A DNA stretch of 37,433 nt, taken from an uncultured Clostridia bacterium (lineage in GTDB: Bacteria; Bacillota; Clostridia; Oscillospirales; Acutalibacteraceae). How positions within the stretch are numbered: the first letter of the stretch is position 1; every line of letters begins with the position of its first letter. The notes below the pieces were generated by a model. The model had not been told where the DNA came from, ran no database searches, and worked only from the letters and a program-made list of their open reading frames with translations. The stretch lies in assembly GCA_945863885.1 (NCBI GenBank), contig CAMAZY010000025.1, positions 1 to 37,433 on the forward strand, given 5' to 3'. The translations under genes and the position numbers were made by a program. Shown in pieces: positions 30,162-37,377 of this stretch.

Positions 30162-30542
30162 TTACCAGCGAAGCGGCATATTCTCGTTCTTCACATCGGT
30201 AATATGTCCGTTTTCAACGGTATAAATGATTGTCGGCTTTTCTTTCCTTCGGCAAAGCCCGATCACATTTTCGGTTCCCCGGCTTTTTCCGTCCCAAAAC
30301 GCAACGACCATATCCGCCGCATCAACGATTTTTTCGTTTCGGATAAGAGGTGCACGGATTCCGTATTTTTTATAATCGGGCAAAATTTCGATATACTCAA
30401 GTCTGTATTCTTCTGCAAGCTTCCGTGCGCTTTCGTCGATTCCCCTTGCGCCGCCGGAGATTATCGCCGCAGTATCGGCAGGAAGATATTTTCTTTGAAT
30501 GGTAAACTCAATTTTTCTTGAGCCGACAACGGCAATTTTCAT
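30162..30542 (-). CDS. SLOG-domain (DprA/DUF2493-like) protein
   Basis: The 126-residue protein is a single Rossmann-like SLOG domain: MKIAVVGSRKI, then IISGGARGIDESARKLAEEY (the GGARG nucleotide loop), then APLIRNEKIVDAADMVVAFWDGKSRGTENVI. SLOG proteins bind nucleotides or related ligands and occur in DNA uptake, stress and defence contexts, but this single-domain type has no assigned role. GGAGGTG precedes the ATG. It is divergent from the MBL-fold gene with a shared palindrome. Confidence 0.82.
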   Translation of the reverse strand: MKIAVVGSRKIEFTIQRKYLPADTAAIISGGARGIDESARKLAEEYRLEYIEILPDYKKYGIRAPLIRNEKIVDAADMVVAFWDGKSRGTENVIGLCRRKEKPTIIYTVENGHITDVKNENMPLRW

Positions 30543-30569
30543 TTTTTCACCTCCGACGGAATTTTCTTT

Positions 30570-30599
30570 ATAATATCACGAACAATAAGAAAAAGTCAA
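30570..30599 (-). promoter_or_regulatory. SLOG gene promoter
   Basis: On the minus strand TTGACT (30594-30599) and TATTAT (30570-30575) are 18 bases apart, adjacent to the palindrome at 30600-30616. Confidence 0.6.
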
Positions 30600-30616
30600 C
30601 CCGATTGACAATCGGG
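30600..30616. promoter_or_regulatory. Palindrome between divergent SLOG and MBL promoters
   Basis: CCCGATT-GAC-AATCGGG is a perfect 7-bp inverted repeat with a 3-base centre. It covers the -35 of the MBL promoter and abuts the -35 of the SLOG promoter, so one bound protein could control both. A terminator reading (TATTTTTTATT follows) is less likely because no plus-strand gene ends nearby. Confidence 0.6.
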
Positions 30617-30632
30617 TATTTTTTATTATAAT
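30605..30632 (+). promoter_or_regulatory. MBL-fold gene promoter
   Basis: TTGACA (30605-30610) and TATAAT (30627-30632) are perfect, 16 bases apart. Confidence 0.75.
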
Positions 30633-30660
30633 AATACCAAAAGGAAAGGACAGAAACGCT

Positions 30661-31536
30661 ATGTTCAAGCTGATACAATGCGCCGAAAACACCTATTACT
30701 TAGACAGCTTTGCGAAAGTCGGCGTCTATTATCTCGGTAACAATGAAGTCATGCTGATCGACTCATGCGACCACCGAAAAAGTGTAAAAGATCTCGATAC
30801 CGCTTTGACCGAACGGAACTGGAAAGTAAAATTCATCGTCAACACCCACTCCCATCTTGACCACATCAACGGAAACGGCTTTTTCAGAGAAAAATACGGC
30901 TGTGAGATCTATGCACCGGAAACGGAAAAAACCTTTGTTGACGTTCTTGCACTTGAAAGAACCGCCTACTTCACCGCCGTTCCGATGCGTACGCCCTTTA
31001 ACCCGACGTTTGTTCCGACGGGAGAACGCACAAAGCTTTTGACGAAAGACATATTACCCGAGGGCTTCGACATCATCAGCCTGCCGGGTCATACGCTGAA
31101 TATGGTCGGCATCAAAACCGCCGACGATGTCTGGTTTACAGCGGACTCCGTGCTCGCCGAAGAAACCTACCAAAGCTACAAAATTCCGTTCTTTCTGCTG
31201 ATCGATCAAAGCATCAAAACGGCGGAAAAGGTAGCCGAATTAAAAGGCAGGTATTTTGTGCCGTCACATGCCGTCCCCGGTGAAAGCATCAAAGAGCTTG
31301 CCCTGTTCAATGCGGACGCTTTAAGAAAAATCAAAAGCTTCATCACTTCGATAGCCGACGGTCGCTCGTTTGAGGGAATCCTTGAAGAAGCCGACAGACA
31401 GTGGAGGCTCGACTACAACCCGGACAAGTATACCAAGGTCGGCATCACCGTCAAGGGCATACTGCAAAGTCTGCTTGATGAGAAGATATTTACGGCCGAT
31501 ATTGAAAACAGCAGGCTGATTTATAAAAGAATATAA
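30661..31536 (+). CDS. Metallo-beta-lactamase-fold hydrolase
   Basis: The 291-residue protein has the metal-binding motif NTHSHLDHING (His63, His65, Asp67, His68), a downstream LPGHTLNMVG histidine and the FTADSVLAE aspartate. The C-terminal ~90 residues form an extra helical region ending in a winged-helix-like segment (TVKGILQSLLDEKIF). No signal peptide. AAAGGA lies upstream of the ATG. It is a stand-alone gene divergent from the SLOG gene. The family covers thioesterases, glyoxalases and others; substrate unknown. Confidence 0.9.
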   Translation: MFKLIQCAENTYYLDSFAKVGVYYLGNNEVMLIDSCDHRKSVKDLDTALTERNWKVKFIVNTHSHLDHINGNGFFREKYGCEIYAPETEKTFVDVLALERTAYFTAVPMRTPFNPTFVPTGERTKLLTKDILPEGFDIISLPGHTLNMVGIKTADDVWFTADSVLAEETYQSYKIPFFLLIDQSIKTAEKVAELKGRYFVPSHAVPGESIKELALFNADALRKIKSFITSIADGRSFEGILEEADRQWRLDYNPDKYTKVGITVKGILQSLLDEKIFTADIENSRLIYKRI

Positions 31537-31607
31537 AACATTTTAATCGTTTCTTAATAAATTTTAAATACTTTCAAAGTACACTTCTTATACTTTACAT
31601 GTTAATA

Positions 31608-31625
31608 ACAATGTGCTTACATTGT
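31608..31625 (+). promoter_or_regulatory. Leader hairpin of the 40-residue peptide gene
   Basis: ACAATGT-GCTT-ACATTGT is a perfect 7-bp stem with a 4-base loop, ending just before the AGAGAGGTG ribosome site. It could stabilise the mRNA or be a regulator site. A -10-like TATACT lies at 31589-31594 without a clear -35. Confidence 0.5.
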
Positions 31626-31648
31626 AAAAAGAAAGAGAGGTGTACATA

Positions 31649-31771
31649 ATGGAACAGATCAAAGAATTACTTGCTGATTTCGATTTCGCTGCTATCATCG
31701 AAAAGATCATCGCTTTCGTAAAGGACTTCTTCGCTAAGTTCACAGGCGGTGCTGCTGAAGACGCTGAATAA
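31649..31771 (+). CDS. 40-residue amphipathic peptide, probably highly expressed
   Basis: A 40-codon frame starts at ATG with AGAGAGGTG 6 bases upstream. The peptide has no signal sequence. Residues ~13-33 (FAAIIEKIIAFVKDFFAKF) form a strongly amphipathic, aromatic-rich helix and the tail is GGAAEDAE. Codon choice is extreme: all eight Ala are GCT, all five Ile ATC and all six Phe TTC, which suggests very high expression. A near-perfect intrinsic terminator follows 10 bases after the stop. I do not recognise a family. Possibilities include a membrane-active peptide, a leaderless bacteriocin-like or phenol-soluble-modulin-like peptide, or a small abundant structural protein. The helix resembles the C-terminal helix of the LRR protein at 3457-4035. 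Confidence 0.75.
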   Translation: MEQIKELLADFDFAAIIEKIIAFVKDFFAKFTGGAAEDAE

Positions 31772-31780
31772 TTCAAGAAA

Positions 31781-31817
31781 AAAACATGACCTCGGGTTTT
31801 CCGGGGTCATGTTTTTT
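31781..31817. terminator. Terminator of the peptide gene, shared with ydcF-like gene
   Basis: AAAACATGACCTCGG-GTTTT-CCGGGGTCATGTTTT is a 15-bp stem (one G-U pair) with a 5-base loop and a T-run. The convergent ydcF-like gene ends at 31816, inside the T-run, so the hairpin probably stops both. Confidence 0.92.
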
Positions 31818-32433
31818 AGCTGAAAATGCATTTTAAAAAGTCCTTGTTTCTTGCAAGCACCTCTCTTGCCGACCAGATAATCTGTGCCGGATACCGTAAA
31901 AGATGGGCTTCGACACCGTACGCTTCAAGCCCCATGCTTCTTGCAATATACAAAGCCCTCGGCATATGATAGGACTGCGTGATGATAATGATCTTTTCGG
32001 CTGCGTTTTTCTTGGCGTTCAGAATACTGTCATAAGTCGAAAGACCGTAAATATCTGTTTTAATTTTTTCTTCGCTGATACCGTATTGTTCTATACACAC
32101 TCTTTTCATGACTGCCGGCTCGTCATAGCTGTCCCGGGAGCTTCCGTCCCCCGTTAAAAACAGATAGTCCGCCGAACAGATTTTAAACGTCTCGCACCCC
32201 TCTTCGATTCTTTCCCGAAGCATATCCGAGGGACTACCGTCCGGCCGTATGCCGCACCCCAAAACAAGCACACAATCAACATTGTTTAAAAAAGCGGTCT
32301 TCTCCCGGCCGACAATGCTCTTCTGGGCACTGAAGATAATATAAAAGTTCACAGACAGCACATAGACAAGAAGCACACCGACAACGGCGGCAAACGTGAT
32401 TGCCGTTTTTTTGATTTTCTTTTTGTTCTTCAT
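31816..32433 (-). CDS. YdcF/SanA family membrane protein (DUF218)
   Basis: The ~205-residue protein has an N-terminal membrane helix (about 10-30) and an extracellular DUF218 domain: CVLVLGCGIRPDGSPSDML, ADYLFLTGDG, IYGLSTYDSILNAKK, IIITQSYHMPRALYIARSMG. SanA homologues affect envelope permeability and vancomycin exclusion in Enterobacteria; the activity is not settled. Two ATGs exist, at 32442 and 32433; AAGGA touches the first, so I chose the second. Upstream, two AAATCGTAAG copies are 22 bp apart. Convergent with the peptide gene. Confidence 0.88.
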   Translation of the reverse strand: MKNKKKIKKTAITFAAVVGVLLVYVLSVNFYIIFSAQKSIVGREKTAFLNNVDCVLVLGCGIRPDGSPSDMLRERIEEGCETFKICSADYLFLTGDGSSRDSYDEPAVMKRVCIEQYGISEEKIKTDIYGLSTYDSILNAKKNAAEKIIIITQSYHMPRALYIARSMGLEAYGVEAHLLRYPAQIIWSAREVLARNKDFLKCIFS

Positions 32434-32504
32434 CTTTATCATTCCTTACAATCGGTATACTGCAAGAATAAAGCATTGTCTTTTTCTTTTCAATACAAGA
32501 CCGC

Positions 32505-32536
32505 AAATCGTAAGGTAAGCTTCAGAAAATCGTAAG
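32505..32536 (-). repeat. Paired 10-bp direct repeat upstream of the ydcF-like gene
   Basis: AAATCGTAAG occurs at 32505-32514 and 32527-32536, exactly 22 bp apart (two helical turns). This spacing is typical of OmpR/PhoB-type activator sites. A related TCGTAAG is in the vanY-like leader. Confidence 0.45.
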
Positions 32537-32540
32537 AATC

Positions 32541-32569
32541 AAGCCGACGAAGTCCTTTTTCGCCGGCTT
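32541..32569 (-). terminator. Hairpin after the DUF523 gene
   Basis: On the minus strand AAGCCGGCGAA pairs with TTCGTCGGCTT (one G-U) around a 7-base loop. The T-run is weak (GATTCTTACGATTTTC), so termination is likely but may be partial. Confidence 0.5.
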
Positions 32570-32587
32570 GTATAAATTTTAGGTTTG

Positions 32588-33010
32588 TTATTTTTCGCCC
32601 GTGACCTCGATTCCGTTCTCAAAAAGAAGCCGTGCCGTCATACCCATGCCCGGGATAAGCTTTCCGCTGAACGTGCCGTCATAAATATGCGTTGTTCCGC
32701 ACGAAGGGCTGTTTTGCTTGAGTATCGCTTTTTTGATGCCATGCTCCCGACAGAGCGCAAGCACTCTCTGTGAACCGAGTAAATACGCCTCGGTTCTGTC
32801 CTCTCCGTCGCAGGACACAATTCTTCCGTTCATAATTTCACACGGCGTTCTCGGTGTTTCAAGACCGCCCTCCTGTTCAGGACAAACGGGAAGTGCCTTT
32901 CCACTTTCATACAGTGCCCGGACTGTTTCGTCGGGTTTGCTTTTTCCGTCGTAGCGGCAGGGAAAGCCGCAAAGACAGGCGGAAACCGCATATTCATACT
33001 CTTTTTTCAT
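32588..33010 (-). CDS. DUF523 family protein
   Basis: The 140-residue protein has the conserved cysteine motifs SACLCGFPCRYDG, PVCPEQEGGLETPR and LKQNSPSCGTTHIYDG of DUF523 (YbbK-like), which probably bind metal or an iron-sulfur cluster. The molecular function is unknown. Start and the cyclophilin gene's stop overlap (TAATG), which implies translational coupling to the lipoprotein gene upstream; the two products do not obviously share a pathway. It is cytosolic. Confidence 0.9.
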   Translation of the reverse strand: MKKEYEYAVSACLCGFPCRYDGKSKPDETVRALYESGKALPVCPEQEGGLETPRTPCEIMNGRIVSCDGEDRTEAYLLGSQRVLALCREHGIKKAILKQNSPSCGTTHIYDGTFSGKLIPGMGMTARLLFENGIEVTGEK

Positions 33011-33711
33011 TATGAAACCTGAACCATGGTATCAATATAGATCGGTTCAACCGGCGACGCCTTTTCGCCGAAAGAATTGTAGGTCATCTCATGCTCACAG
33101 AACGAGTCAACTACGTCCATACCCTCGATAACCTTTCCGAAAGCGGCATAATCGCCGTCAAGCTGAGTACAGCCGTCGGAATAACAGATAAAGAACTGGC
33201 TGGAAGCGGAATTGTTATTCTGGCTTCTCGCCATGGAAATCACGCCTCTTGTGTGTGAAAGCGTATTTTGAGAAAAGCCGTTCGACGCAAATTCGCCGTA
33301 AATTTTGTCTTTACTGCCGCCCATTCCGGTTCCTTCGGGGTCGCCGCCCTGCGCCATAAAGCCGGCATAGACACGGTGGAATGTCAGACCGTCATAAAAC
33401 CCGTCATTCACAAGCTTAAGGAAGTTTTCGACGGTTTTCGGTGCGTATTCGGGATAAAGCTCAATGGTGAACTTTCCGCCCTCTTTCATTGTTACCTGTA
33501 CTTTCGGATGATTCATATCATCTGCCTCCGTTTCATTTGTTTCATTATCTGATTTCTGCGTTTGCGCTTTGTCCGTTTTTTCGTCGGAAGTGACTTGCTT
33601 GGTTTCAAGCGGCTGACTTGTTTCGTCTTCCTTTGTCTTGGCGCACGAAGCAAAAACAGCAGTAATCAAAGCAAGGCACAGAACCAGACAACATAATTTT
33701 TTAACGTTCAT
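33010..33711 (-). CDS. Cyclophilin-type peptidyl-prolyl isomerase lipoprotein
   Basis: The enzyme isomerises X-Pro bonds to help extracellular folding. The 233-residue protein has a lipoprotein signal with lipid on the Cys of VFASC (about residue 23), a Lys/Glu/Thr linker to ~65, and a cyclophilin domain from ~70: FTIELYPEYAPKTVENFLKL, LTFHRVYAGFMAQGGDPEGTG with the catalytic Arg, ISMARSQNNNSASSQFFI. It acts on the outer membrane face. The start has only a weak GGGGT site. A MITE-like element lies 52 bp upstream and may have displaced or supplied the promoter. It is coupled to DUF523 downstream. Confidence 0.93.
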   Translation of the reverse strand: MNVKKLCCLVLCLALITAVFASCAKTKEDETSQPLETKQVTSDEKTDKAQTQKSDNETNETEADDMNHPKVQVTMKEGGKFTIELYPEYAPKTVENFLKLVNDGFYDGLTFHRVYAGFMAQGGDPEGTGMGGSKDKIYGEFASNGFSQNTLSHTRGVISMARSQNNNSASSQFFICYSDGCTQLDGDYAAFGKVIEGMDVVDSFCEHEMTYNSFGEKASPVEPIYIDTMVQVS

Positions 33712-33763
33712 CGTTTTACCCCATACGAAATTTTATAAACAAAATCTCGCCCTTTCAGGAATT

Positions 33764-33945
33764 TTAAGGAAGCTCTGATTAAATCTGATGTACAGATTAC
33801 GCCGTCAGATTTTTCGTCAGAAAAGTGCAAAAGCTGCGCAGGAATCCTGTCGGATTTCAAGCGGTTTTTGTGCTGTTCCGGCGGAAAATATGCAAGTAAG
33901 CTGTGCATCAAAGCGTATGCTGTGATTTATTCAGAGGTTCCTTAA
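33764..33945. mobile_element. 182-bp MITE-like element with imperfect terminal inverted repeats
   Basis: The ends are complementary over 22 bases with two mismatches: TTAAGGAAGCTCTGATTAAA at the left and, read inward, TTAAGGAACCTCTGAATAAA at the right. The outer TTAA on each side may be a target duplication or part of the repeat. The interior has no credible gene. It fits a non-autonomous element mobilised by an IS elsewhere. Confidence 0.75.
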
Positions 33946-34038
33946 CACTGCTAATTATACAGATTTTGACAGCGGTGTCAAGACAACTTGTTTTGATTTA
34001 AGATTCATAAAAAAATTTTTTGTTTTTTCAAGTCCGAT

Positions 34039-34068
34039 GATACAAAAATTTTCAGAATATGGTATACT
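34039..34068 (+). promoter_or_regulatory. Promoter of the rlmI-like/pseudokinase genes
   Basis: An extended -10, TGG-TATACT (34063-34068), is clear; the -35 (GATACA at 34039-34044) is weak. 33946-34038 is AT-rich with no gene. Confidence 0.55.
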
Positions 34069-34115
34069 GTTTGTGAAAAAACATAAGTATAATTTTTAAA
34101 GGAATGAAAGCAGAT

Positions 34116-35342
34116 ATGAAGTCAACCCGAAGCTATCCGATTGCAATGATAACCGAAAAAGCCGAACGCAGTCTGAAAAACGGACACGTCTGGGTTTACG
34201 GCGAAGAAGTAACCGCAGTAAACGGGAAATACGAAAACGGCGACCTTGTCGATGTCGTATCGAAAAAGGGACGCTACCTCGGCACCGGGTTTATCAACGA
34301 CAACTCGAAAATCCGGATCCGCATTATCTCCAAAAATGCAAACGACAAATTCGACGTCGCTTTTTTTGAACGCCGACTCCGCTATTGTATCAGCCACCGC
34401 ATGACGGTCATGGGCGATGACTTTACTTGCTGCCGTCTTGTTTTCGGCGAAGCGGACGGCTTTCCGGGTCTTACCGTCGACCGCTTTGACGATATTCTTG
34501 TCACGCAGACCTTAAGTCTCGGCATCGAAAAACGCAAGGATATTATCTTCCCTCTTCTTGTCAAAGTGCTCGGCGAAGCCGACGTAAAAATCCGGGCTAT
34601 CTTTGAACGAAACGACGTCGGAATCCGGGAAAAAGAGGGCCTTACCGAATACAAGGGCTTTTATGAATACGACGGGCTTTCAACTGATCTTGACGGAAAA
34701 ATCGATATTTGTGAAAACGGCATCACCTATGATGTTGACTACATCAACGGTCAGAAAACCGGCTTTTTCCTCGACCAGAAATACAACCGCCTTGCCGCCG
34801 CAAAAATCGCCAAGGATAAAACAGTTCTCGACTGCTTTACCCATACGGGCGCCTTTGCGTTAAACTGTGCAAAGGCCGGCGCAAAGCGAGTGACGGCGGT
34901 CGACATATCAAAAGACGCCATTGAACTTACCAAAAAGAATGCCGGACTCAACGGACTTGACAATGTCGATTTTATCTGCGAAGATGTTTTTGAACTGCTC
35001 ACAAGGCTTTACGAAAGCGGCGACAGAACCTACGACTATATCATTCTCGATCCGCCGGCTTTTACCAAAAGCAGTAAAACCGTCAGAAACGCCGAGCGGG
35101 GCTACAAGCAGATCAACATGAAAGCCATGCAGCTTTTGCCCAGAGGCGGCTATCTTGCTACCTGTTCGTGTTCACACTTTATGACCGACGAGCTGTTCCG
35201 GAAAATGCTGAAAAGTGCCGCAAGCGACGCCGGTGTCAGCCTTTTGCAGGTCGAGGCAAGACAGCAGTCGCCTGACCACCCGATTCTTTGGAACGTTCCG
35301 GAAACGGATTATCTGAAGTTTTATATTTTCCAGGTTATCTGA
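34116..35342 (+). CDS. RlmI-type 23S rRNA (cytosine-C5) methyltransferase
   Basis: RlmI-type enzymes methylate a cytosine of 23S rRNA using S-adenosylmethionine. The ~408-residue protein has an N-terminal PUA domain (GHVWVYGEEVTAV, LVDVVSKKGRYLGTGFIN), a central EEHEE-like region (VDRFDDILVTQTLS) and a Rossmann methyltransferase (VLDCFTHTGAFALNCAKAGA, VTAVDISKDAI, YIILDPPAFTKSSK, YLATCSCSHFM). The order matches the family. ATGs at 34104 and 34116 are both possible; AAAGGA touches the first, so I chose 34116. The pseudokinase gene follows after 37 bp, probably in the same transcript. Other members of this family methylate different positions, so no symbol is given. Confidence 0.9.
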   Translation: MKSTRSYPIAMITEKAERSLKNGHVWVYGEEVTAVNGKYENGDLVDVVSKKGRYLGTGFINDNSKIRIRIISKNANDKFDVAFFERRLRYCISHRMTVMGDDFTCCRLVFGEADGFPGLTVDRFDDILVTQTLSLGIEKRKDIIFPLLVKVLGEADVKIRAIFERNDVGIREKEGLTEYKGFYEYDGLSTDLDGKIDICENGITYDVDYINGQKTGFFLDQKYNRLAAAKIAKDKTVLDCFTHTGAFALNCAKAGAKRVTAVDISKDAIELTKKNAGLNGLDNVDFICEDVFELLTRLYESGDRTYDYIILDPPAFTKSSKTVRNAERGYKQINMKAMQLLPRGGYLATCSCSHFMTDELFRKMLKSAASDAGVSLLQVEARQQSPDHPILWNVPETDYLKFYIFQVI

Positions 35343-35379
35343 CATAAATCCGACAAATAAGCACCAAGGAGGATAAGCC

Positions 35380-37248
35380 ATGATCAATACCGACAATCTT
35401 TGTATGGGCTGTATGAATCCGCTTTTGCCCGAAGATACTATGTGCCCGCACTGCGGATATGACCGCCGCCGTGTTCAGACCGCTCCTTGTCTTCCTCTTC
35501 GCACCATGCTGAAACAACGCTACTTAGTCGGTGCGGTCACGGCGAAAACCAACACCGCTATCACCTATTGCGGTTTTGACCTTACCCAAGGCAAACGGAT
35601 CAGCATTCATGAGTTCTTCCCCGAAAAAATTGCATTCCGGACAGCCGGTGAAAAACAGGCGGCGCCCGACCCGCAGTTTAGTCCGCTTTATTATGAGTGT
35701 CTTAACAGCTTTGACGAGCTTTGGAAAACGCTTCAGTCTTTAAACGGTATCGAAGCGTTGGAGACGCCGTATGACCTGTTTTATATGAATAACACGGTGT
35801 ATGCCGTCACCGACTATAAACAGTGCATCACCATTCGTCAGTATTTAGACGCAAACGGCGTACGCCTTTCCTGGCAGCAGGCCTGCGAAGCGTTTATGCC
35901 CGTATTTGACGCTCTTGATTATCTTCACCGTTCGGGAATTATCCACGCAGGTATCAATATCAGCACCGTGACCATCGGCTCCGACGGCAAGATCCGCTTA
36001 TCGGCTCCCGGCATTGCGCAGTCGGTCGCCTCCATCCCCGAGGTGGAAGCGGTTTTACAGGACGGCTATGCCCCCGTCGAGCTGTATGACAAACGGTTTC
36101 AGATAGGTCCCGAGGCCGATATCTATTCGCTGATGGCGGTCATGTATATCTGTATGACGGGAACGTCGCCGCAAAAATCGACCGAACGGATTCAGCGGGA
36201 CGCCATGATTATCCCGCATTCGCTTGCGTCCGGCATGACAAGCGACGCCATCGGCGTTCTCATCAGAAGCTTAAAGGTTTTTCCTGACGAGCGGTTTCAC
36301 AGCATGAATGAACTGAAAAGCAATATTCTTTCTTCGCTTAATCCCGAGCCCCGAACTTCCGCCCCTGCCGGAAGCAACGGTTCCGGTACCACCTTGCCGA
36401 AACCGGCCGTACCGAAAAAGACCGACGAAAACAAAGCCGACGGCAAGAAAGCCCCGTCAGAAAACAACGCAAAAAAAGATTCGGGCGGTGCTATCGCCCT
36501 GAAAGCTGTCATCAGCGCTATCGTAATCGGCTTCGTTGTGTTTTCAACGCTCTATACCACCGTTTTGTATGAAAGCATCAGCATTCCGTTCCTTGATAAG
36601 CTCTACGCTCCGCTCAGCTTTCTTCCGGTCAATCAGATCAACAGCGACGGGCCGACCGTAGCGCCGAGTACCACCGAAGATATTGCAAAAATCACCGTTG
36701 CGCCGACCACAACCGTACCGCCTGCGACGGCTGCGCCGACCGTACCGACAACGGCACCCGAGACTTCCGCTCCTTCCTCTTTGCCGCCTTCGACAACCGA
36801 AGAACCGGAGCAGACCCATGTCACATCGAGCCGGATGGTCGAAGTGGCAGACTTTACAAAGCTGACCTATCCGGACATTCGTTCCAACACGGTATTCAAC
36901 CGGAATTTCAATTTTGAATATCGGTTCGAAGCGAGCGACGACTACCCCAAAAACGCCGTCATCAGCCAGAGTATCCCGGCCGGTCAGACCGTCAATCAGG
37001 GAACGACCATTATCCTTGTCATCAGCACAGGCCCCGAAAAAGTAAAAATGCCCGACGTAATCGGCATGGATTACGAGCAGGCAAAAATCACCCTTGAAAG
37101 CAAGGGCTTCAAAGTCAACAAAGAAGTCAAGGACAACGACGGGAACGAAACACCGGGAAAGGTGTATACCATGTCTCTTGTTGCCGGCCTTGAATTTCCA
37201 AAAGGAACCGAAGTTACGCTTGTTGTATGGGGCGACCGTCCGAATTGA
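35380..37248 (+). CDS. Zinc-ribbon/pseudokinase/PASTA membrane protein
   Basis: The 622-residue protein has four parts. Residues 8-25 are a zinc ribbon (Cys8, Cys11, Cys22, Cys25). Residues ~45-320 have a Hanks-type kinase fold, including ALDYLHRSGIIHAGINIS, GYAPVELYD and ADIYSLMAVMYICMTG. A membrane helix at ~371-392 and a Thr/Pro-rich linker follow. Two PASTA domains occupy ~485-552 and ~555-617, outside the cell. Catalytic residues are lost: the VAIK lysine is His77, HRD reads HAG (189-191) and DFG reads APG (209-211); the glycine loop is also missing. It should therefore be a sensor or scaffold, with PASTA likely binding muropeptides as in PrkC. AAGGAGG precedes the ATG. Confidence 0.92.
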   Translation: MINTDNLCMGCMNPLLPEDTMCPHCGYDRRRVQTAPCLPLRTMLKQRYLVGAVTAKTNTAITYCGFDLTQGKRISIHEFFPEKIAFRTAGEKQAAPDPQFSPLYYECLNSFDELWKTLQSLNGIEALETPYDLFYMNNTVYAVTDYKQCITIRQYLDANGVRLSWQQACEAFMPVFDALDYLHRSGIIHAGINISTVTIGSDGKIRLSAPGIAQSVASIPEVEAVLQDGYAPVELYDKRFQIGPEADIYSLMAVMYICMTGTSPQKSTERIQRDAMIIPHSLASGMTSDAIGVLIRSLKVFPDERFHSMNELKSNILSSLNPEPRTSAPAGSNGSGTTLPKPAVPKKTDENKADGKKAPSENNAKKDSGGAIALKAVISAIVIGFVVFSTLYTTVLYESISIPFLDKLYAPLSFLPVNQINSDGPTVAPSTTEDIAKITVAPTTTVPPATAAPTVPTTAPETSAPSSLPPSTTEEPEQTHVTSSRMVEVADFTKLTYPDIRSNTVFNRNFNFEYRFEASDDYPKNAVISQSIPAGQTVNQGTTIILVISTGPEKVKMPDVIGMDYEQAKITLESKGFKVNKEVKDNDGNETPGKVYTMSLVAGLEFPKGTEVTLVVWGDRPN

Positions 37249-37327
37249 CAGCCGGCGCCCTCAGTTTTAAAGCAGAACGGCATGGATTCGGAAAAATTGT
37301 TTTCCGTACTGACCGTCAGCTCTTTTT

Positions 37328-37377
37328 ATCCTGCCCGGAAGTGACCGTCCCGTCACTTCCGGGCAGGATTATTTTTT
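37328..37377 (+). terminator. Strong terminator after the pseudokinase gene
   Basis: An 18-bp perfect stem (37328-37345 with 37352-37369) around CGTCCC is followed by ATTTTTT. It lies 80 bp after the stop; 37249-37327 shows no gene. Confidence 0.92.

Noticed and set aside
33708-33911. 67-codon minus-strand frame upstream of the cyclophilin gene
   Set aside because: It runs through the MITE-like element and has no ribosome site; it is a translation of repeat DNA.
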